Counted from the first letter of the stretch, positions 7,906-16,130 are shown. The stretch is 45,713 bases of DNA from Syntrophales bacterium (GCA_023229765.1 JALNYO010000031.1:1-45713), one strand, 5' to 3'. Notes: generated by a model not told the origin, from the sequence alone. A program made the numbers and translations.

Positions 7906-9351
7906 ATGAAAGATCTATCCGGACCAAATCAAGAACTGCTCGAAGAGAATTCCTTATTGAAGCAGAGAATCCAGGAACTGGAACAATCGGAAGCAGAGCG
8001 CTGGCAGGCGACGGCATTACTTCGACAGGAACGTGATTTGTATCTGGATCTGGTCAACAATCAACCTGCGGGGATATATCGTATTCGGGTATTTCCAAGA
8101 GAACAGTGGCAAAAGGATGCATGGAGCAGTTCGGAATACTTTCCTCATTGCGTAGAGCTGGTCAGTGACCGCTTCTGTGAAATTCTGGGGATTAACAGGC
8201 AGCTTTATGAAACCAACCCCCGTATAATCTTCGATCTGGTTCATACCGAAGACAAAGCAGAATGCGTCCGCAAGAACGAAGAAGCCAATGCTAAGCTGAT
8301 TCCCTTTCAGTGGGAGGGGCGTGTGTTTGTCGGAGGGGAAATTATCTGGGTTCATTTCGAATCGCTCCCCCGACCCATCGAAAACGGTGATGTTCTCTGG
8401 ACAGGCATCCTCTATGACATCAGTGAGAAAAAGCAGGCGGAGGCATCGCTGCGGGAGAGCGAGGAACGGTATCGGACCTTGGTGGAAAATGCGAGCGACA
8501 TCGTCTTCGGATTGGACGACACCGGACACATAACCTTTGTCAATCCGGCGGGACTCCGCATTATGGGATACGAAGAAAAGGAAATTATCGGAAGGCATTA
8601 TCCGACATTTATCCGCCCGAACATGCGAGAGGAAGCCATGAAGTTTTTTGGCCATCAGTTCGTGAAGGGGATTCCCAATACCTACTCCGAATATCCCGTT
8701 ATCGTGAAAGATGGCCGCGAGATCTGGTTCGGGCAAAACACCCAGTTGATCTTTCAGGACGGCAAGGTGGTTGCCTTTCAGGCAGTGGCCCGCGACATCA
8801 CCGAACGTAAGCGGATAGGGGAGGCTCTTCAGAACAGTGAAAACAGATACCGGGAACTCAGCATCGTCGATGATCTCACCCAACTCTACAATTCCCGGCA
8901 TTTTTACTTTCAGCTTAAAATCGAATTAGACCGGTCGAACCGCTATGAACAGCCTTTAACCCTACTCCTGCTGGATCTCGACAATTTCAAGGTATTCAAC
9001 GACGCTTACGGCCATGTCGAGGGAGACCAGGTCTTGATGCGACTCGGCCAGGTGGTGAAACGATGCCTGCGCGAGACGGATTTCGCTTTTCGGTATGGCG
9101 GCGAAGAATTTACGATCCTGCTGCCGATGACGACAAGCGCGGATGCCGCCATTACAGCGGAAAGAATCCGGACGGAATTCAAGAAAGAGACATTTTCGCC
9201 GGTACCGGGTGAAGACGTCCATGTGACGTTGAGCATCGGTCTTGCGCAGTACAAGCCGCAGGAAGCGATGAAGGCGTTCGTTCACCGGGCAGACCAGCTC
9301 ATGTACCAGGGGAAAAAGAACGGGAAAGACAGGGTTTGTTCTAAGTCATAG
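7906..9351 (+). CDS. PAS-PAS-GGDEF sensor diguanylate cyclase
   Basis: The 481-residue protein makes cyclic di-GMP from two GTP. It starts with a short coiled coil (LLEENSLLKQRIQELEQSEAE), followed by two PAS-type sensor domains (about residues 45-170, ending in a PAC-like segment WTGILYDISEKKQAE, and about 180-305, ending AVARDITERKR). The GGDEF domain covers about 320-480. The active-site loop is RYGGEEF, and an inhibitory RxxD (RETD) lies five residues before GGEEF, so product feedback is likely. No transmembrane segment is seen, so the protein is probably cytosolic. It stands alone between non-coding stretches, and the signal sensed cannot be deduced. Confidence 0.93.
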   Translation: MKDLSGPNQELLEENSLLKQRIQELEQSEAERWQATALLRQERDLYLDLVNNQPAGIYRIRVFPREQWQKDAWSSSEYFPHCVELVSDRFCEILGINRQLYETNPRIIFDLVHTEDKAECVRKNEEANAKLIPFQWEGRVFVGGEIIWVHFESLPRPIENGDVLWTGILYDISEKKQAEASLRESEERYRTLVENASDIVFGLDDTGHITFVNPAGLRIMGYEEKEIIGRHYPTFIRPNMREEAMKFFGHQFVKGIPNTYSEYPVIVKDGREIWFGQNTQLIFQDGKVVAFQAVARDITERKRIGEALQNSENRYRELSIVDDLTQLYNSRHFYFQLKIELDRSNRYEQPLTLLLLDLDNFKVFNDAYGHVEGDQVLMRLGQVVKRCLRETDFAFRYGGEEFTILLPMTTSADAAITAERIRTEFKKETFSPVPGEDVHVTLSIGLAQYKPQEAMKAFVHRADQLMYQGKKNGKDRVCSKS

Positions 9352-9500
9352 TTTCAAGCAGAGTTCAAAGTGTAATCCTCACTTCAAGTCCAACCCCAAA
9401 ATCATTGATAGGTGAGGTGATTTAGAATCCCCTTCCCCCTGATTTCAAAGGCATTTTCACCCCACCCTTTTTCATTTCAAACCAACGGATCGGCAAGCCG

Positions 9501-9665
9501 TTGCCGATTAGCCCGACATATTCAATCAATGAGTATTGGCCCGAAGGAAGAAAAAGCATCTCCAGAATCCTGTGCCGACTCTGGGGATGGCTCCAAGCCA
9601 ACGGCGCCACCAAAGACATGGCCTGCCGGGAGCTTCTTCTCACCTTGGAACGCATGGGACACAAA
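9501..9665 (+). pseudogene. DUF4338 (DruA-like) N-terminal fragment
   Basis: The frame contains SISRILCRLWGWLQANG and TKDMACRELLLTLERMG, which matches the N-terminal helix-turn-helix-like signature of DUF4338 proteins. That family includes the Druantia protein DruA and many transposase-like proteins. Homology ends at about 9665, where the reading runs into the minus-strand antitoxin gene; no catalytic part follows. There is no good start codon. It is a remnant, possibly of a mobile element that removed the toxin gene next door. The identification is from memory of the family. Confidence 0.5.
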
Positions 9666-9696
9666 ACGAAGGAGTATCTCTTGTGGATTCTCAACA

Positions 9697-9963
9697 TCAG
9701 CCGTTTGCCCTGTTTTGTTGCGCATCAAGCCGTTTGCGGCCCCGTACCTTGATAGCTTCCACGTCTAAAGGGGTTGCTTCACCGCTATCCAAACCTTTCT
9801 TTATTTCTGCCCTAAGTTCTTCAACGCGCAAGGAATGTCTTCGATCTCGCTCTTCAAGAAGGCGCAAGGCATCGCGCATAACTTCGCTTGCGGAACCATA
9901 AAGCCCACTCTCCACCTTATTTTTCACCAGTGTTTCAAGTTGTGGCGTAAGAGAAATGTTCAT
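9697..9963 (-). CDS. ParD/CopG-type antitoxin, orphan
   Basis: The 88-residue protein MNISLTPQLETLVKNKVESG has the ribbon-helix-helix start typical of ParD antitoxins, continuing YGSASEVMRDALRLLEERD and a charged C-terminal tail (toxin-binding region in the family). The start at 9963 is chosen because AAAGGAGATAAGACA sits just upstream; a longer reading to 10005 lacks a site. ParD normally precedes parE in one operon, but downstream on this strand (below 9697) there is no ParE-like sequence, only the DUF4338 remnant. Confidence 0.85.
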   Translation of the reverse strand: MNISLTPQLETLVKNKVESGLYGSASEVMRDALRLLEERDRRHSLRVEELRAEIKKGLDSGEATPLDVEAIKVRGRKRLDAQQNRANG

Positions 9964-10333
9964 TGTCTTATCTCCTTTGAGCTTTACGATAACATAGAAT
10001 AACAAACTTTGCTATAACAAATTTAAGCCCGAAGGGTAAGTGATGCGCCTTGTAAATGAATGCGAGAAGGGCAAATCTTTTACCACACTCAGGGTGGCTA
10101 ACAGCTTCCTGAAAGCAGTAAAACAGCAACCTTGAAGAAAATTCTTGATTTCGAACCAATTGCAAAACTCCTTGTCATGCCCGAATGGTTTTGTAGGGCA
10201 TCCATGATTTCAAGTAGTTAAAAGCTGGATTATGAACATTAAGCTCCGCTTTCCCGCCCAGAAGCGTCGCGGGAATGACAGCATTGGGAGTTTTGCAATT
10301 GGCTCTTTCGACTGGAAATAGAGCGCATTACCT
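9964..10333. other. Gap between parD-like gene and meaB, mostly repeat copy 2
   Basis: Besides the repeat at 10153-10305, a short frame at 10041-10136 (+) reads MRLVNECEKGKSFTTLRVAN; it is too short and without context to call. Nothing else is recognised. Confidence 0.4.
10153..10305. repeat. Dispersed terminal-inverted-repeat element, copy 2 (subtype A)
   Basis: The ends CCAATTGCAAAACTCC and GGAGTTTTGCAATTGG are near-perfect inverted repeats. Internal hairpins include GCCCGAA...TAGGGCAT-type arms and CCCGCC...GCGGG. The core GGATTATGAACATTAAGCTCC is shared with the other copies. There is no open frame. It lies 28 bp from the 3' end of the MeaB gene. Confidence 0.85.
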
Positions 10334-11329
10334 CTAAATGGGGTGGCTAAAGTTAAAAGAGGACAGGACCTCTTTGACCAGGGAGTAGGGATCGGTTTTT
10401 CCGGCGCGGATGGCTTCGATATATTGGCGTTTTTTCCCCGTGCCCTTGAGTCCGGCAAAAACCACCTTTTCCACTTCGTCTTTGAAAATCAGCCCCAGTT
10501 CCTGCTCGATTCGCTGGGCTTGCACCTCATCGATTTTACGTGTTTCGTGCAGGTATGACTGATGGTCCATGACGGCCTGCACCAGTTCATCCACCCCTTG
10601 GACGTTCATGGATTTGGATGCGCAGGCGATGGTGGGAACGACCCGGGGGATCCAGCCCTTTTTCTCCGCCAGTCCGTAATGGATGGTCGCTTCCAGGCTT
10701 CGCAGGCAGAAGTTGGCCCCGTCCAGGTCGGCCTTGTTCAGGACGATGATGTCGGCGATTTCCATAATGCCGGCCTTCATGGCCTGGATGTCGTCGCCCA
10801 TGCCGGGGGTCAGGATCAGCAGGCAGGTCTGGGCCACGTGGATGATGTCGATTTCGTCCTGGCCGGCGCCCAGTGTTTCGATGATGATGATTTCGTTCCC
10901 CATGGCCTCCATGACTCGGACCACATCCGCGGTGGCCCGGTTCAGCCCGCCCAGATAGCCCCGCGAACCCATGGACCGGATGTAAACGCCGTCATCCAGG
11001 GAGTGGTTCTGAAACCTGATCCGGTCCCCCAGGAGTGCGCCGCCGGAAAAAGGGCTGCTGGGGTCGACGGCCACCACCCCGACCTTTTTCCCCATGGCCC
11101 GAAAGCGACCGATCAGGTGGTCGATAAGGGTGGATTTGCCGCTTCCGCCCGATCCGGTCAGACCGACGATCATGGACTGTCCGGTGTGAGGGAAGATCAT
11201 CTTCATCATGTCGTTGGCCTGAGGAGCGCGATCCTCGATCATTGTGATCATGCGGGCCCCCGCCCGGCGGTCGCCGCCAAGCAGCCTTTCGACCAGTTCT
11301 TCCGGGGTCAGATTATTCTTCCTGCTCAT
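10334..11329 (-). CDS. meaB: MeaB/ArgK-type GTPase, chaperone of B12-dependent acyl-CoA mutase
   Basis: The 331-residue G3E-family GTPase has the P-loop GLTGSGGSGKST (about residues 57-68), VDPSSPFSGGALLGDRIR switch-region sequence, the ETLGAGQDEIDI region and base-specificity motif NKAD. MeaB proteins load adenosylcobalamin into, and protect, the mutase. The ATG overlaps the stop of the B12-binding subunit by 4 bp, so production is coupled to the mutase genes. In typical MeaB the Walker-A-flanking text is GxPGxGKS; here it is GSGGSGKS, a small difference. Confidence 0.93.
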   Translation of the reverse strand: MSRKNNLTPEELVERLLGGDRRAGARMITMIEDRAPQANDMMKMIFPHTGQSMIVGLTGSGGSGKSTLIDHLIGRFRAMGKKVGVVAVDPSSPFSGGALLGDRIRFQNHSLDDGVYIRSMGSRGYLGGLNRATADVVRVMEAMGNEIIIIETLGAGQDEIDIIHVAQTCLLILTPGMGDDIQAMKAGIMEIADIIVLNKADLDGANFCLRSLEATIHYGLAEKKGWIPRVVPTIACASKSMNVQGVDELVQAVMDHQSYLHETRKIDEVQAQRIEQELGLIFKDEVEKVVFAGLKGTGKKRQYIEAIRAGKTDPYSLVKEVLSSFNFSHPI

Positions 11330-11736
11330 AAAGCGACCTTCCTGCCGACGTTGTTTATGATGTAGCTCACAAACACCTCGGCCAGCGATCCTCCGCGGAA
11401 GACCTCGTCAATGCCCATTTCTTTCATGGTCGGGATGTCTTCGGGGGGGAAAGAGCCGCCGGCGACGAAAAGAACGTCATCCATACCCCGCTTCTTCATT
11501 TCTGCGACGATCAACGGCGTGAAAACCAAATGCTCGCCGGAAAGGTAACTCACCCCGATTACATCCGCGTCCTCGTCAAGCGCAGCTTTGACGATGCTCT
11601 CGGGTGTCTGGTACATGCCAAGATACACAACTTCCATACCTGCTTCCCGCAGCAGGGAGGCGACCACCTTAACTCCGCGGTCATGGCCATCCAGCCCGAC
11701 CTTGCTGATAATCACTTTGATCTTTTCTTCGCTCAT
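11326..11736 (-). CDS. B12-binding small subunit of acyl-CoA mutase
   Basis: The 136-residue protein is a stand-alone cobalamin-binding domain with the DxHxxG motif (KVGLDGHDRGVKVV, about residues 12-25), whose His is the lower axial ligand of cobalt. It ends with PPEDIPTMKEMGIDEVFRGG, typical of the C-terminal domain of methylmalonyl-CoA mutase. Where mutases usually have SxLxxxH, this protein reads SYLSGEH. It lies between the large subunit (24 bp upstream) and meaB (4-bp overlap). A split large/small organisation occurs in archaeal-type MCM and in isobutyryl- and 2-hydroxyisobutyryl-CoA mutases. Confidence 0.92.
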   Translation of the reverse strand: MSEEKIKVIISKVGLDGHDRGVKVVASLLREAGMEVVYLGMYQTPESIVKAALDEDADVIGVSYLSGEHLVFTPLIVAEMKKRGMDDVLFVAGGSFPPEDIPTMKEMGIDEVFRGGSLAEVFVSYIINNVGRKVAL

Positions 11737-11760
11737 CTGCCTGGCCTCCGAAAATTGAAA

Positions 11761-13446
11761 TCACTTAAATGGGGATTCGATGATGTTCAGCGGATCGTAG
11801 GAATAGCCGAAAACTTCGCGCACAGTCCCGAGCAGTTCGCCGGTGGTGGCCATGGCCTGAGTGGCGTTGATCATAGCCGGGATGGTGTTTCTGCCTGCGG
11901 CGGCATCTTCACGGAGCCTGTCTATAGCCTCTTCCAGCTTTATTTTGTCACGGCTCAGCTTGAACTTGCGCACACCCTCGATCTGGTCCTTGGACGAGTT
12001 TTCGGAAATGCGCTGCACGCCCAGCGGCGTGGTCTTTTCCGGTTCGGTCGTGAAGACGTTGACCCCGACTACCAGCTTTTCCAGGTTGTCCAATTCCTTC
12101 TGTCGCTTGAGCGCTTCCTGCTCAAAGCGGCTGTCCAGCCATTCGCTGCGGATAGCCTCCTCCGTGCCGCCGATGTCTTCCACTTCCTTCATGTACCGCA
12201 AGGCCTCTTCCTCGATTTTGTCGGTCAGGCTCTCTACATAATAGGATCCGCCCAGCGGGTCGGCCACATTGGTCACGCCTGTTTCGTAGGCGATTATCTG
12301 CTGAGTGCGCAAGGCCTGCAGGTGTCCTTTTTCCGTGGGAAGGCACATGGGTTCGTCATAGGAGCAGCAATGCAGGGACTGGACACCGCCGAGTACTGCG
12401 GTCAGGGCTTCGTAGGCGATACGGACCAGGTTGTTCAGCGGTTGCTGAGGGATAAGCGAGCAGCCGGCCGTGTGGACGGCAAAGCGGAAATGCATGGACC
12501 GCGGGTCTTTGGCCCCGTACTTTTCCTTCATCAGCCTGGCCCACATGCGTCGTGCGGCCCGGATTTTGGAGATTTCTTCAAAAATGTCCATGTGGCAGGA
12601 GACATAAAAGGTGAACCTCGGCGCAAATGTGTCAATGTTGAGGCCCCGGCGGATAAGCTCGTCGATGTAGCACATGGCGATGCCGAAGCCGTAGGCGATC
12701 TCCTGAGGCGCGGTGATGCCCTGCTCGCGCAGGTCGTACATGTTGACCGTGGTGTAATACCATTTGGGCATCTCCCGGGTGCAGAACTCCATGACGTCGG
12801 AGCCCAGCTTAATGGACAAATCGAGAGGGCAGGCGGGGCTGAACCCGCAGTAACGGAAGTGAATGGGGTCGTTTTGAATGGAGCCATGCAGCTTGCTGAT
12901 GTCATAGCCCTTGTTCCGGGCCACGGCCACGTACTGGGCCATGGTCGCCGCCGCAGCGGTGGATGCGGTGATGAGCGACCAGCTAACCTTGTCGAGAGGG
13001 ATGTCCCCGATCAGGGTTTCCATGTCCTTGATGTGCGAGATGTTGACCCCGGTCAGGCCGACCTCGTTATGAGCCCTGGGGTGGTCCGCATCCAGACCCA
13101 TTTCATAGGTAACGTCGGCGATGGTGTTAAGGCCGGTCCCGCCGTTCTCGAAGCAGTAGGCGGCCCGCTCGTGGGTGTCCGCCGGCGACCCGATGCCGAC
13201 GACTTCCCGGCGGGTCCAATACCGGCCCCGGAACATGTTGCGGTGCAGCCCGCGGGTGAAGGGGTACTCGCCGGCGTCGGCTATGTTTGCCTGGTAATTT
13301 TCCGCGGCCCGGTCGTCCGGCGTATAAATTTCCTTGACGTCGTACCCGGACCAGGTTTTCGTGCTGGCCGGTTTTTCGTAATATGCCTGAAGATAAACGT
13401 CCCAGTTGATTTTCTGATCTTCCCTGTCCGATTTATCGGTGCTCAT
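11761..13446 (-). CDS. Large subunit of a divergent B12-dependent acyl-CoA mutase (methylmalonyl-CoA mutase family)
   Basis: The 561-residue protein has the substrate-binding TIM-barrel domain of the family: GVNISHIKDMETLIGDIPLD, HGSIQNDP, EISKIRAARRMWARLMKEK, FAVHTAGCSLIPQQPLNN, VLGGVQSLHCCSYDE and ADPLGGSYYVE. The start at 13446 has AAGGAG eight bases upstream. Residues diagnostic of methylmalonyl-CoA mutase are changed: TIRQYAGFS reads TRREVVGIG (Tyr89 becomes Val), the segment IQND-x6-R has Gly in place of Arg207, and GYHMREAG reads MYDLREQG (His244 becomes Asp). Gln197 is kept. Numbering is that of the Propionibacterium enzyme and the alignment is by eye. It is therefore probably a mutase for another acyl-CoA; substrate unknown. 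It is divergent from a TetR gene and in an operon with the B12 subunit and meaB. Confidence 0.88.
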   Translation of the reverse strand: MSTDKSDREDQKINWDVYLQAYYEKPASTKTWSGYDVKEIYTPDDRAAENYQANIADAGEYPFTRGLHRNMFRGRYWTRREVVGIGSPADTHERAAYCFENGGTGLNTIADVTYEMGLDADHPRAHNEVGLTGVNISHIKDMETLIGDIPLDKVSWSLITASTAAAATMAQYVAVARNKGYDISKLHGSIQNDPIHFRYCGFSPACPLDLSIKLGSDVMEFCTREMPKWYYTTVNMYDLREQGITAPQEIAYGFGIAMCYIDELIRRGLNIDTFAPRFTFYVSCHMDIFEEISKIRAARRMWARLMKEKYGAKDPRSMHFRFAVHTAGCSLIPQQPLNNLVRIAYEALTAVLGGVQSLHCCSYDEPMCLPTEKGHLQALRTQQIIAYETGVTNVADPLGGSYYVESLTDKIEEEALRYMKEVEDIGGTEEAIRSEWLDSRFEQEALKRQKELDNLEKLVVGVNVFTTEPEKTTPLGVQRISENSSKDQIEGVRKFKLSRDKIKLEEAIDRLREDAAAGRNTIPAMINATQAMATTGELLGTVREVFGYSYDPLNIIESPFK

Positions 13447-13553
13447 GGCAATTCTCCTTTTCAATCCGGAAGTGTTATTCTAAAGCGAAAAGCTCAGCCG
13501 GTACGCAATCACCCCTCGGCGGGAGCTGATTTCCGTGAGGTGGAGGTTCAACC

Positions 13554-13621
13554 TTGACTTGCACTTGCTTACTGTATTATATTGTGACTGACTGGTTAGT
13601 AATAATAACTAACTGGCGAGT
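13554..13621 (+). promoter_or_regulatory. Putative promoter with two tandem TetR-type operators between mutase operon and tetR
   Basis: Two 14-bp imperfect palindromes follow the pattern ACTnACnnGynAGT: ACTGACTGGTTAGT at 13587-13600 and ACTAACTGGCGAGT at 13608-13621, 21 bp apart centre to centre (two helical turns). A perfect GTTAGT/ACTAAC arm pair spans 13595-13613. Upstream are TTGACT (13554-13559) and TATTAT (13575-13580), a possible rightward promoter with a short 15-bp spacer. The neighbouring TetR protein is the obvious ligand-responsive binder, able to control both its own gene and the divergent mutase operon. Confidence 0.65.
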
Positions 13622-13694
13622 AACGTAGCAAAGAGAAAAATCCGTGTCAAGCATTTTTTAGCCTCAACTGAAAATATTTTCGGCTCATCATGGA

Positions 13695-14459
13695 ATGACG
13701 GATAATACTATGGAACAGCAAACCGACTTCAAGAGTCTGGACAAAAGCCTGCGCAAGCAGATGGTCATCGACACGGCCATTACCATATTTCACCGGAAAG
13801 GTTACCGCACGGCCACCCTCGACGATGTGGCCCACGAACTGGGGGTGAGCAAGGCCGCCCTTTATCACTATGTGTCCTCAAAAGAAGCTCTGCTTTCCCT
13901 GATCTACATTCAGTCGATGAAAAGCTTTTTCGCCAACGCCAGCGATATCGAAGAAATGGATCTGGCGCCGCCCGAGAAGCTCCGCTTTTTCATCAGGAGC
14001 CACATCCGGAACATCGTTGTCAGCAACCTGCACATGTTCGCCGTCTTCTTCAGCGAAGAAAACCAGTTGCCGGAAAAGCAGTTTCAGGAAATCCGCGAAG
14101 AAAAACGAAAGTATTCCAAGATCGTTGAAAGGATCATCGCCGAAGGCATCGAACAAGGCTGCTTCCGCCCTTTGGATCCCAAGCTTCAGGCCTTTGCCAT
14201 CATCGGCATGTGCAACTGGCTTTACAAATGGTATAAGCCGGACTGCGGGGGCAAATCGCCCGAGGAAATCGCCGATCATTTTCTTAACTTTCTGGAAAAC
14301 GGATATTTGCAGCCGTCGCAGGGCGAAGAAGCCGCAGAGACAAAAACGAACAAGCGGGATAAAAAAAAGTTAGACAGGAAACTCCAGATAGTGGAGGAAT
14401 TGAAGGAGAGGACAGAAGGGCTTTCCAGCCTGCTGATTGATTTGGAGAAATCTTTTTAG
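13695..14459 (+). CDS. TetR-family transcriptional regulator with C-terminal coiled coil
   Basis: The 254-residue protein has an N-terminal TetR DNA-binding domain (IDTAITIFHRKGYRTATLDD, then HELGVSKAALYHYVSSKEAL, residues about 28-72). The all-helical ligand domain (about 75-210) resembles those of acyl-CoA-responsive KstR2/FadR-like members. A charged tail (TKTNKRDKKKLDRKLQIVEE and following, 215-254) is predicted to be a coiled coil and is unusual for TetR proteins. No clear ribosome-binding site marks the start; ATG 13695 or the in-frame ATG 13710 are both possible. It is divergent from the mutase operon and followed after 13 bp by the EFR1-type gene. Confidence 0.9.
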   Translation: MTDNTMEQQTDFKSLDKSLRKQMVIDTAITIFHRKGYRTATLDDVAHELGVSKAALYHYVSSKEALLSLIYIQSMKSFFANASDIEEMDLAPPEKLRFFIRSHIRNIVVSNLHMFAVFFSEENQLPEKQFQEIREEKRKYSKIVERIIAEGIEQGCFRPLDPKLQAFAIIGMCNWLYKWYKPDCGGKSPEEIADHFLNFLENGYLQPSQGEEAAETKTNKRDKKKLDRKLQIVEELKERTEGLSSLLIDLEKSF

Positions 14460-14472
14460 AGGATAATTATCG

Positions 14473-15267
14473 ATGAAAACCGATCTATTCTACTATACGG
14501 GCACAGGCAATTCGCTCTGGACAGCCCGGATGCTGGGAAGCGCAATGGGCGACGCCGAGATCATCCCGATATCGAACACTTCCAGGGATTCGGTCGTGAG
14601 CGGGGCCGAGGCGATCGGAATCATCTTTCCCGTTCACATCTGGGGGCTGCCGCGCAGGGTCATTGCCTTTGTAGATGCGCTGGAGAAAAACGGGTCCCGG
14701 TACTACTTTGCCATAGCCGTCAACGCGGGACAGGTCGCCGCCACGTTGATTCAACTGAAGAAAAGAATGCAGGCCCGGGGATTATCGCTTTCCGCCGGAT
14801 TCGAGCTGGCAATGCCGTCCAACTATATTCCCTGGGGCGGTCCCGGACCAAAAGAGAGGCAAATCCGGCAGATCGAGGTGTCACGAGACAAGATTGGCAG
14901 GATTGCAGCTTCCTGCGCAGCGAGAAAGAAACTACCGGTAGAAAAAGGCCCATTGTGGCAGAACATTTTTTTTACCGGGCTCAATCGGCTCTCCTTCTCC
15001 CGCATTCCAATGATGGACCGAAGCTTCTGGGTCGATGAAAAATGTAACGGTTGCGGCATCTGCAAGTCAATCTGCCCGTCCGGAAACATCGACATTCCAG
15101 AAGACACACCGATCTGGCTGCACCACTGCGAACAGTGTCTCGCCTGCATCCAGTGGTGTCCGCAGGAGGCGATTCAGTTCGGCAGGAAGACTCCCCGCTA
15201 CAAGCGCTATCACCATCCGGAAATAACCTTGCGGGACATGCTCTCCGTTGGGCCGACGCGAAAATAA
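14473..15267 (+). CDS. EFR1-type flavodoxin/ferredoxin fusion protein
   Basis: The 264-residue protein combines an N-terminal flavodoxin-like domain (FYYTGTGNSLWTARML at residues 5-20; the GTGNS loop binds FMN phosphate) with a C-terminal pair of [4Fe-4S] motifs (CNGCGICKSICPSG and CEQCLACIQWCPQE, about 195-235). Such EFR1 proteins are one-component electron carriers found in anaerobes. It follows tetR by 13 bp, so it is probably co-regulated and may deliver electrons to an enzyme linked to the mutase pathway or to cobalamin reduction; that link is inference. Confidence 0.88.
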   Translation: MKTDLFYYTGTGNSLWTARMLGSAMGDAEIIPISNTSRDSVVSGAEAIGIIFPVHIWGLPRRVIAFVDALEKNGSRYYFAIAVNAGQVAATLIQLKKRMQARGLSLSAGFELAMPSNYIPWGGPGPKERQIRQIEVSRDKIGRIAASCAARKKLPVEKGPLWQNIFFTGLNRLSFSRIPMMDRSFWVDEKCNGCGICKSICPSGNIDIPEDTPIWLHHCEQCLACIQWCPQEAIQFGRKTPRYKRYHHPEITLRDMLSVGPTRK

Positions 15268-15337
15268 ATAGCAGGTACTGCTGGCTATTGATAAGTTGGA
15301 GGTTGAACATGCCGCTGAAAAATGATCCCGATAAACC

Positions 15338-15360
15338 CGGCTCCCGCTGAGCCGCGTTTT
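15338..15360 (+). terminator. Possible intrinsic terminator after the EFR1-type gene
   Basis: CGGCTC (15338-15343) pairs with GAGCCG (15349-15354) around CCGCT and is followed by CGTTTT. It is short-tailed but well placed, 70 bp after the stop. Confidence 0.4.
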
Positions 15361-15593
15361 ATGTGAAGGTATGTTACGGATGGAGCAACGAGAACTATTT
15401 CAGTAACCCTGTGTGGCGGAATTCCCGCTGGAAGCTTCCCCCGGGCCGATACATAGTCCGGGTCGAAATACGAACGCAAGGTCAGAAGTCTGTGCAGTGC
15501 TTTCGATTCTGTAATGAAGGTACTCTGGATAGTTTTCGGTTTGAGCCACAGCAACCTGGAGACGAAAAGAAAATACAGCCAAGGATCACATAA
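15351..15593 (+). pseudogene. C-terminal remnant of an unidentified protein
   Basis: An 80-codon frame opens after a stop at 15348 with no plausible ribosome-binding site. It contains protein-like text: VCYGWSNENYFSNPVWRNSR, LPPGRYIVRVEIRTQGQKS, CFRFCNEGTLDSFRFEP. The Trp/Tyr-rich beta pattern suggests the end of a beta-sandwich-like domain. I do not recognise the family. It is probably what is left of a gene broken before the nearby repeat copy 3. Confidence 0.4.
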
Positions 15594-15685
15594 CCCGGCG
15601 CTTCACCGGATCGGCGGGAAAGGGCGCCCGCCTTCCGGTGAGCTTCCCGTTGGACGTAAATAAAAAACAAAAATTTACAACAGAG

Positions 15686-15838
15686 GAGGTAATTGCAAAA
15701 CTCCGTGTCATGCCCGAATGCTTTTGTCGGGCATCCATGATTGCAAATAGTTAAAAACTGGATTATGAACATTAAACTTCGTTTTCCCGCCCAAAAGCGT
15801 CGCGGGAATGACAGCGTTGGGAGTTTTGCAATTCGCTC
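15686..15838. repeat. Dispersed terminal-inverted-repeat element, copy 3 (subtype A)
   Basis: It begins GAGGTAATTGCAAAACTCC and ends with GGGAGTTTTGCAATTCGCTC. The internal hairpin ATGCCCGA/TCGGGCAT and core GGATTATGAACATTAAACTTC are present. It is the same subtype as copies 2 and 4, and its sequence reads as the reverse complement of copy 4, so copies 3 and 4 flank vapBC and the DUF3795 gene as an inverted pair. Confidence 0.85.
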
Positions 15839-15853
15839 AGAGGCGAATTTAAT

Positions 15854-15882
15854 TTGACAAGGTATATACTGCGATATACACT
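15854..15882 (+). promoter_or_regulatory. vapBC promoter with palindromic operator
   Basis: TTGACA at 15854-15859 is followed after 17 bp by TACACT (15877-15882). The inverted repeat GTATAT (15862-15867)/ATATAC (15874-15879) lies between and over them, as expected for autorepression by a VapB-type antitoxin. It starts 16 bp after repeat copy 3. Confidence 0.6.
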
Positions 15883-15899
15883 TATTGCGGAGGTGCGGG

Positions 15900-16130
15900 A
15901 TGCAAACAGCGAAATTATTTCAAAATGGGCGCAGTCAAGCGGTTCGTGTGCCCAAAGAATACAATTTTGAAGGGACAGATGTGTTAATTCAAAAAATTGG
16001 CGAATCGGTCATTCTGTTTCCTAAAACCCGCGTTTGGGAAACATTTCTTCATGGTCTTTATGGGTTTACCGATGATTTCATGGAAAACGGAAGAGACCAG
16101 CCACAAATGCAGGAGAGAAAGGGTCTGTAA
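15900..16130 (+). CDS. vapB: VapB-type (AbrB-fold) antitoxin
   Basis: The 76-residue protein starts MQTAKLFQNGRSQAVRVPKE, the classic VapB/MazE-like swapped-hairpin DNA-binding domain, followed by a toxin-binding tail. The start at ATG 15900 is set by a GCGGAGG site at 15887-15893. The stop overlaps the vapC start (TAATG). The protein looks intact and should still bind the palindrome upstream. Confidence 0.88.
   Translation: MQTAKLFQNGRSQAVRVPKEYNFEGTDVLIQKIGESVILFPKTRVWETFLHGLYGFTDDFMENGRDQPQMQERKGL

Noticed and set aside
11530..13557. 675-codon open frame on the plus strand across the mutase genes
   Set aside because: It is antisense to well-supported mutase genes, has no recognisable motifs and arises from the GC-biased third positions of the minus-strand genes.
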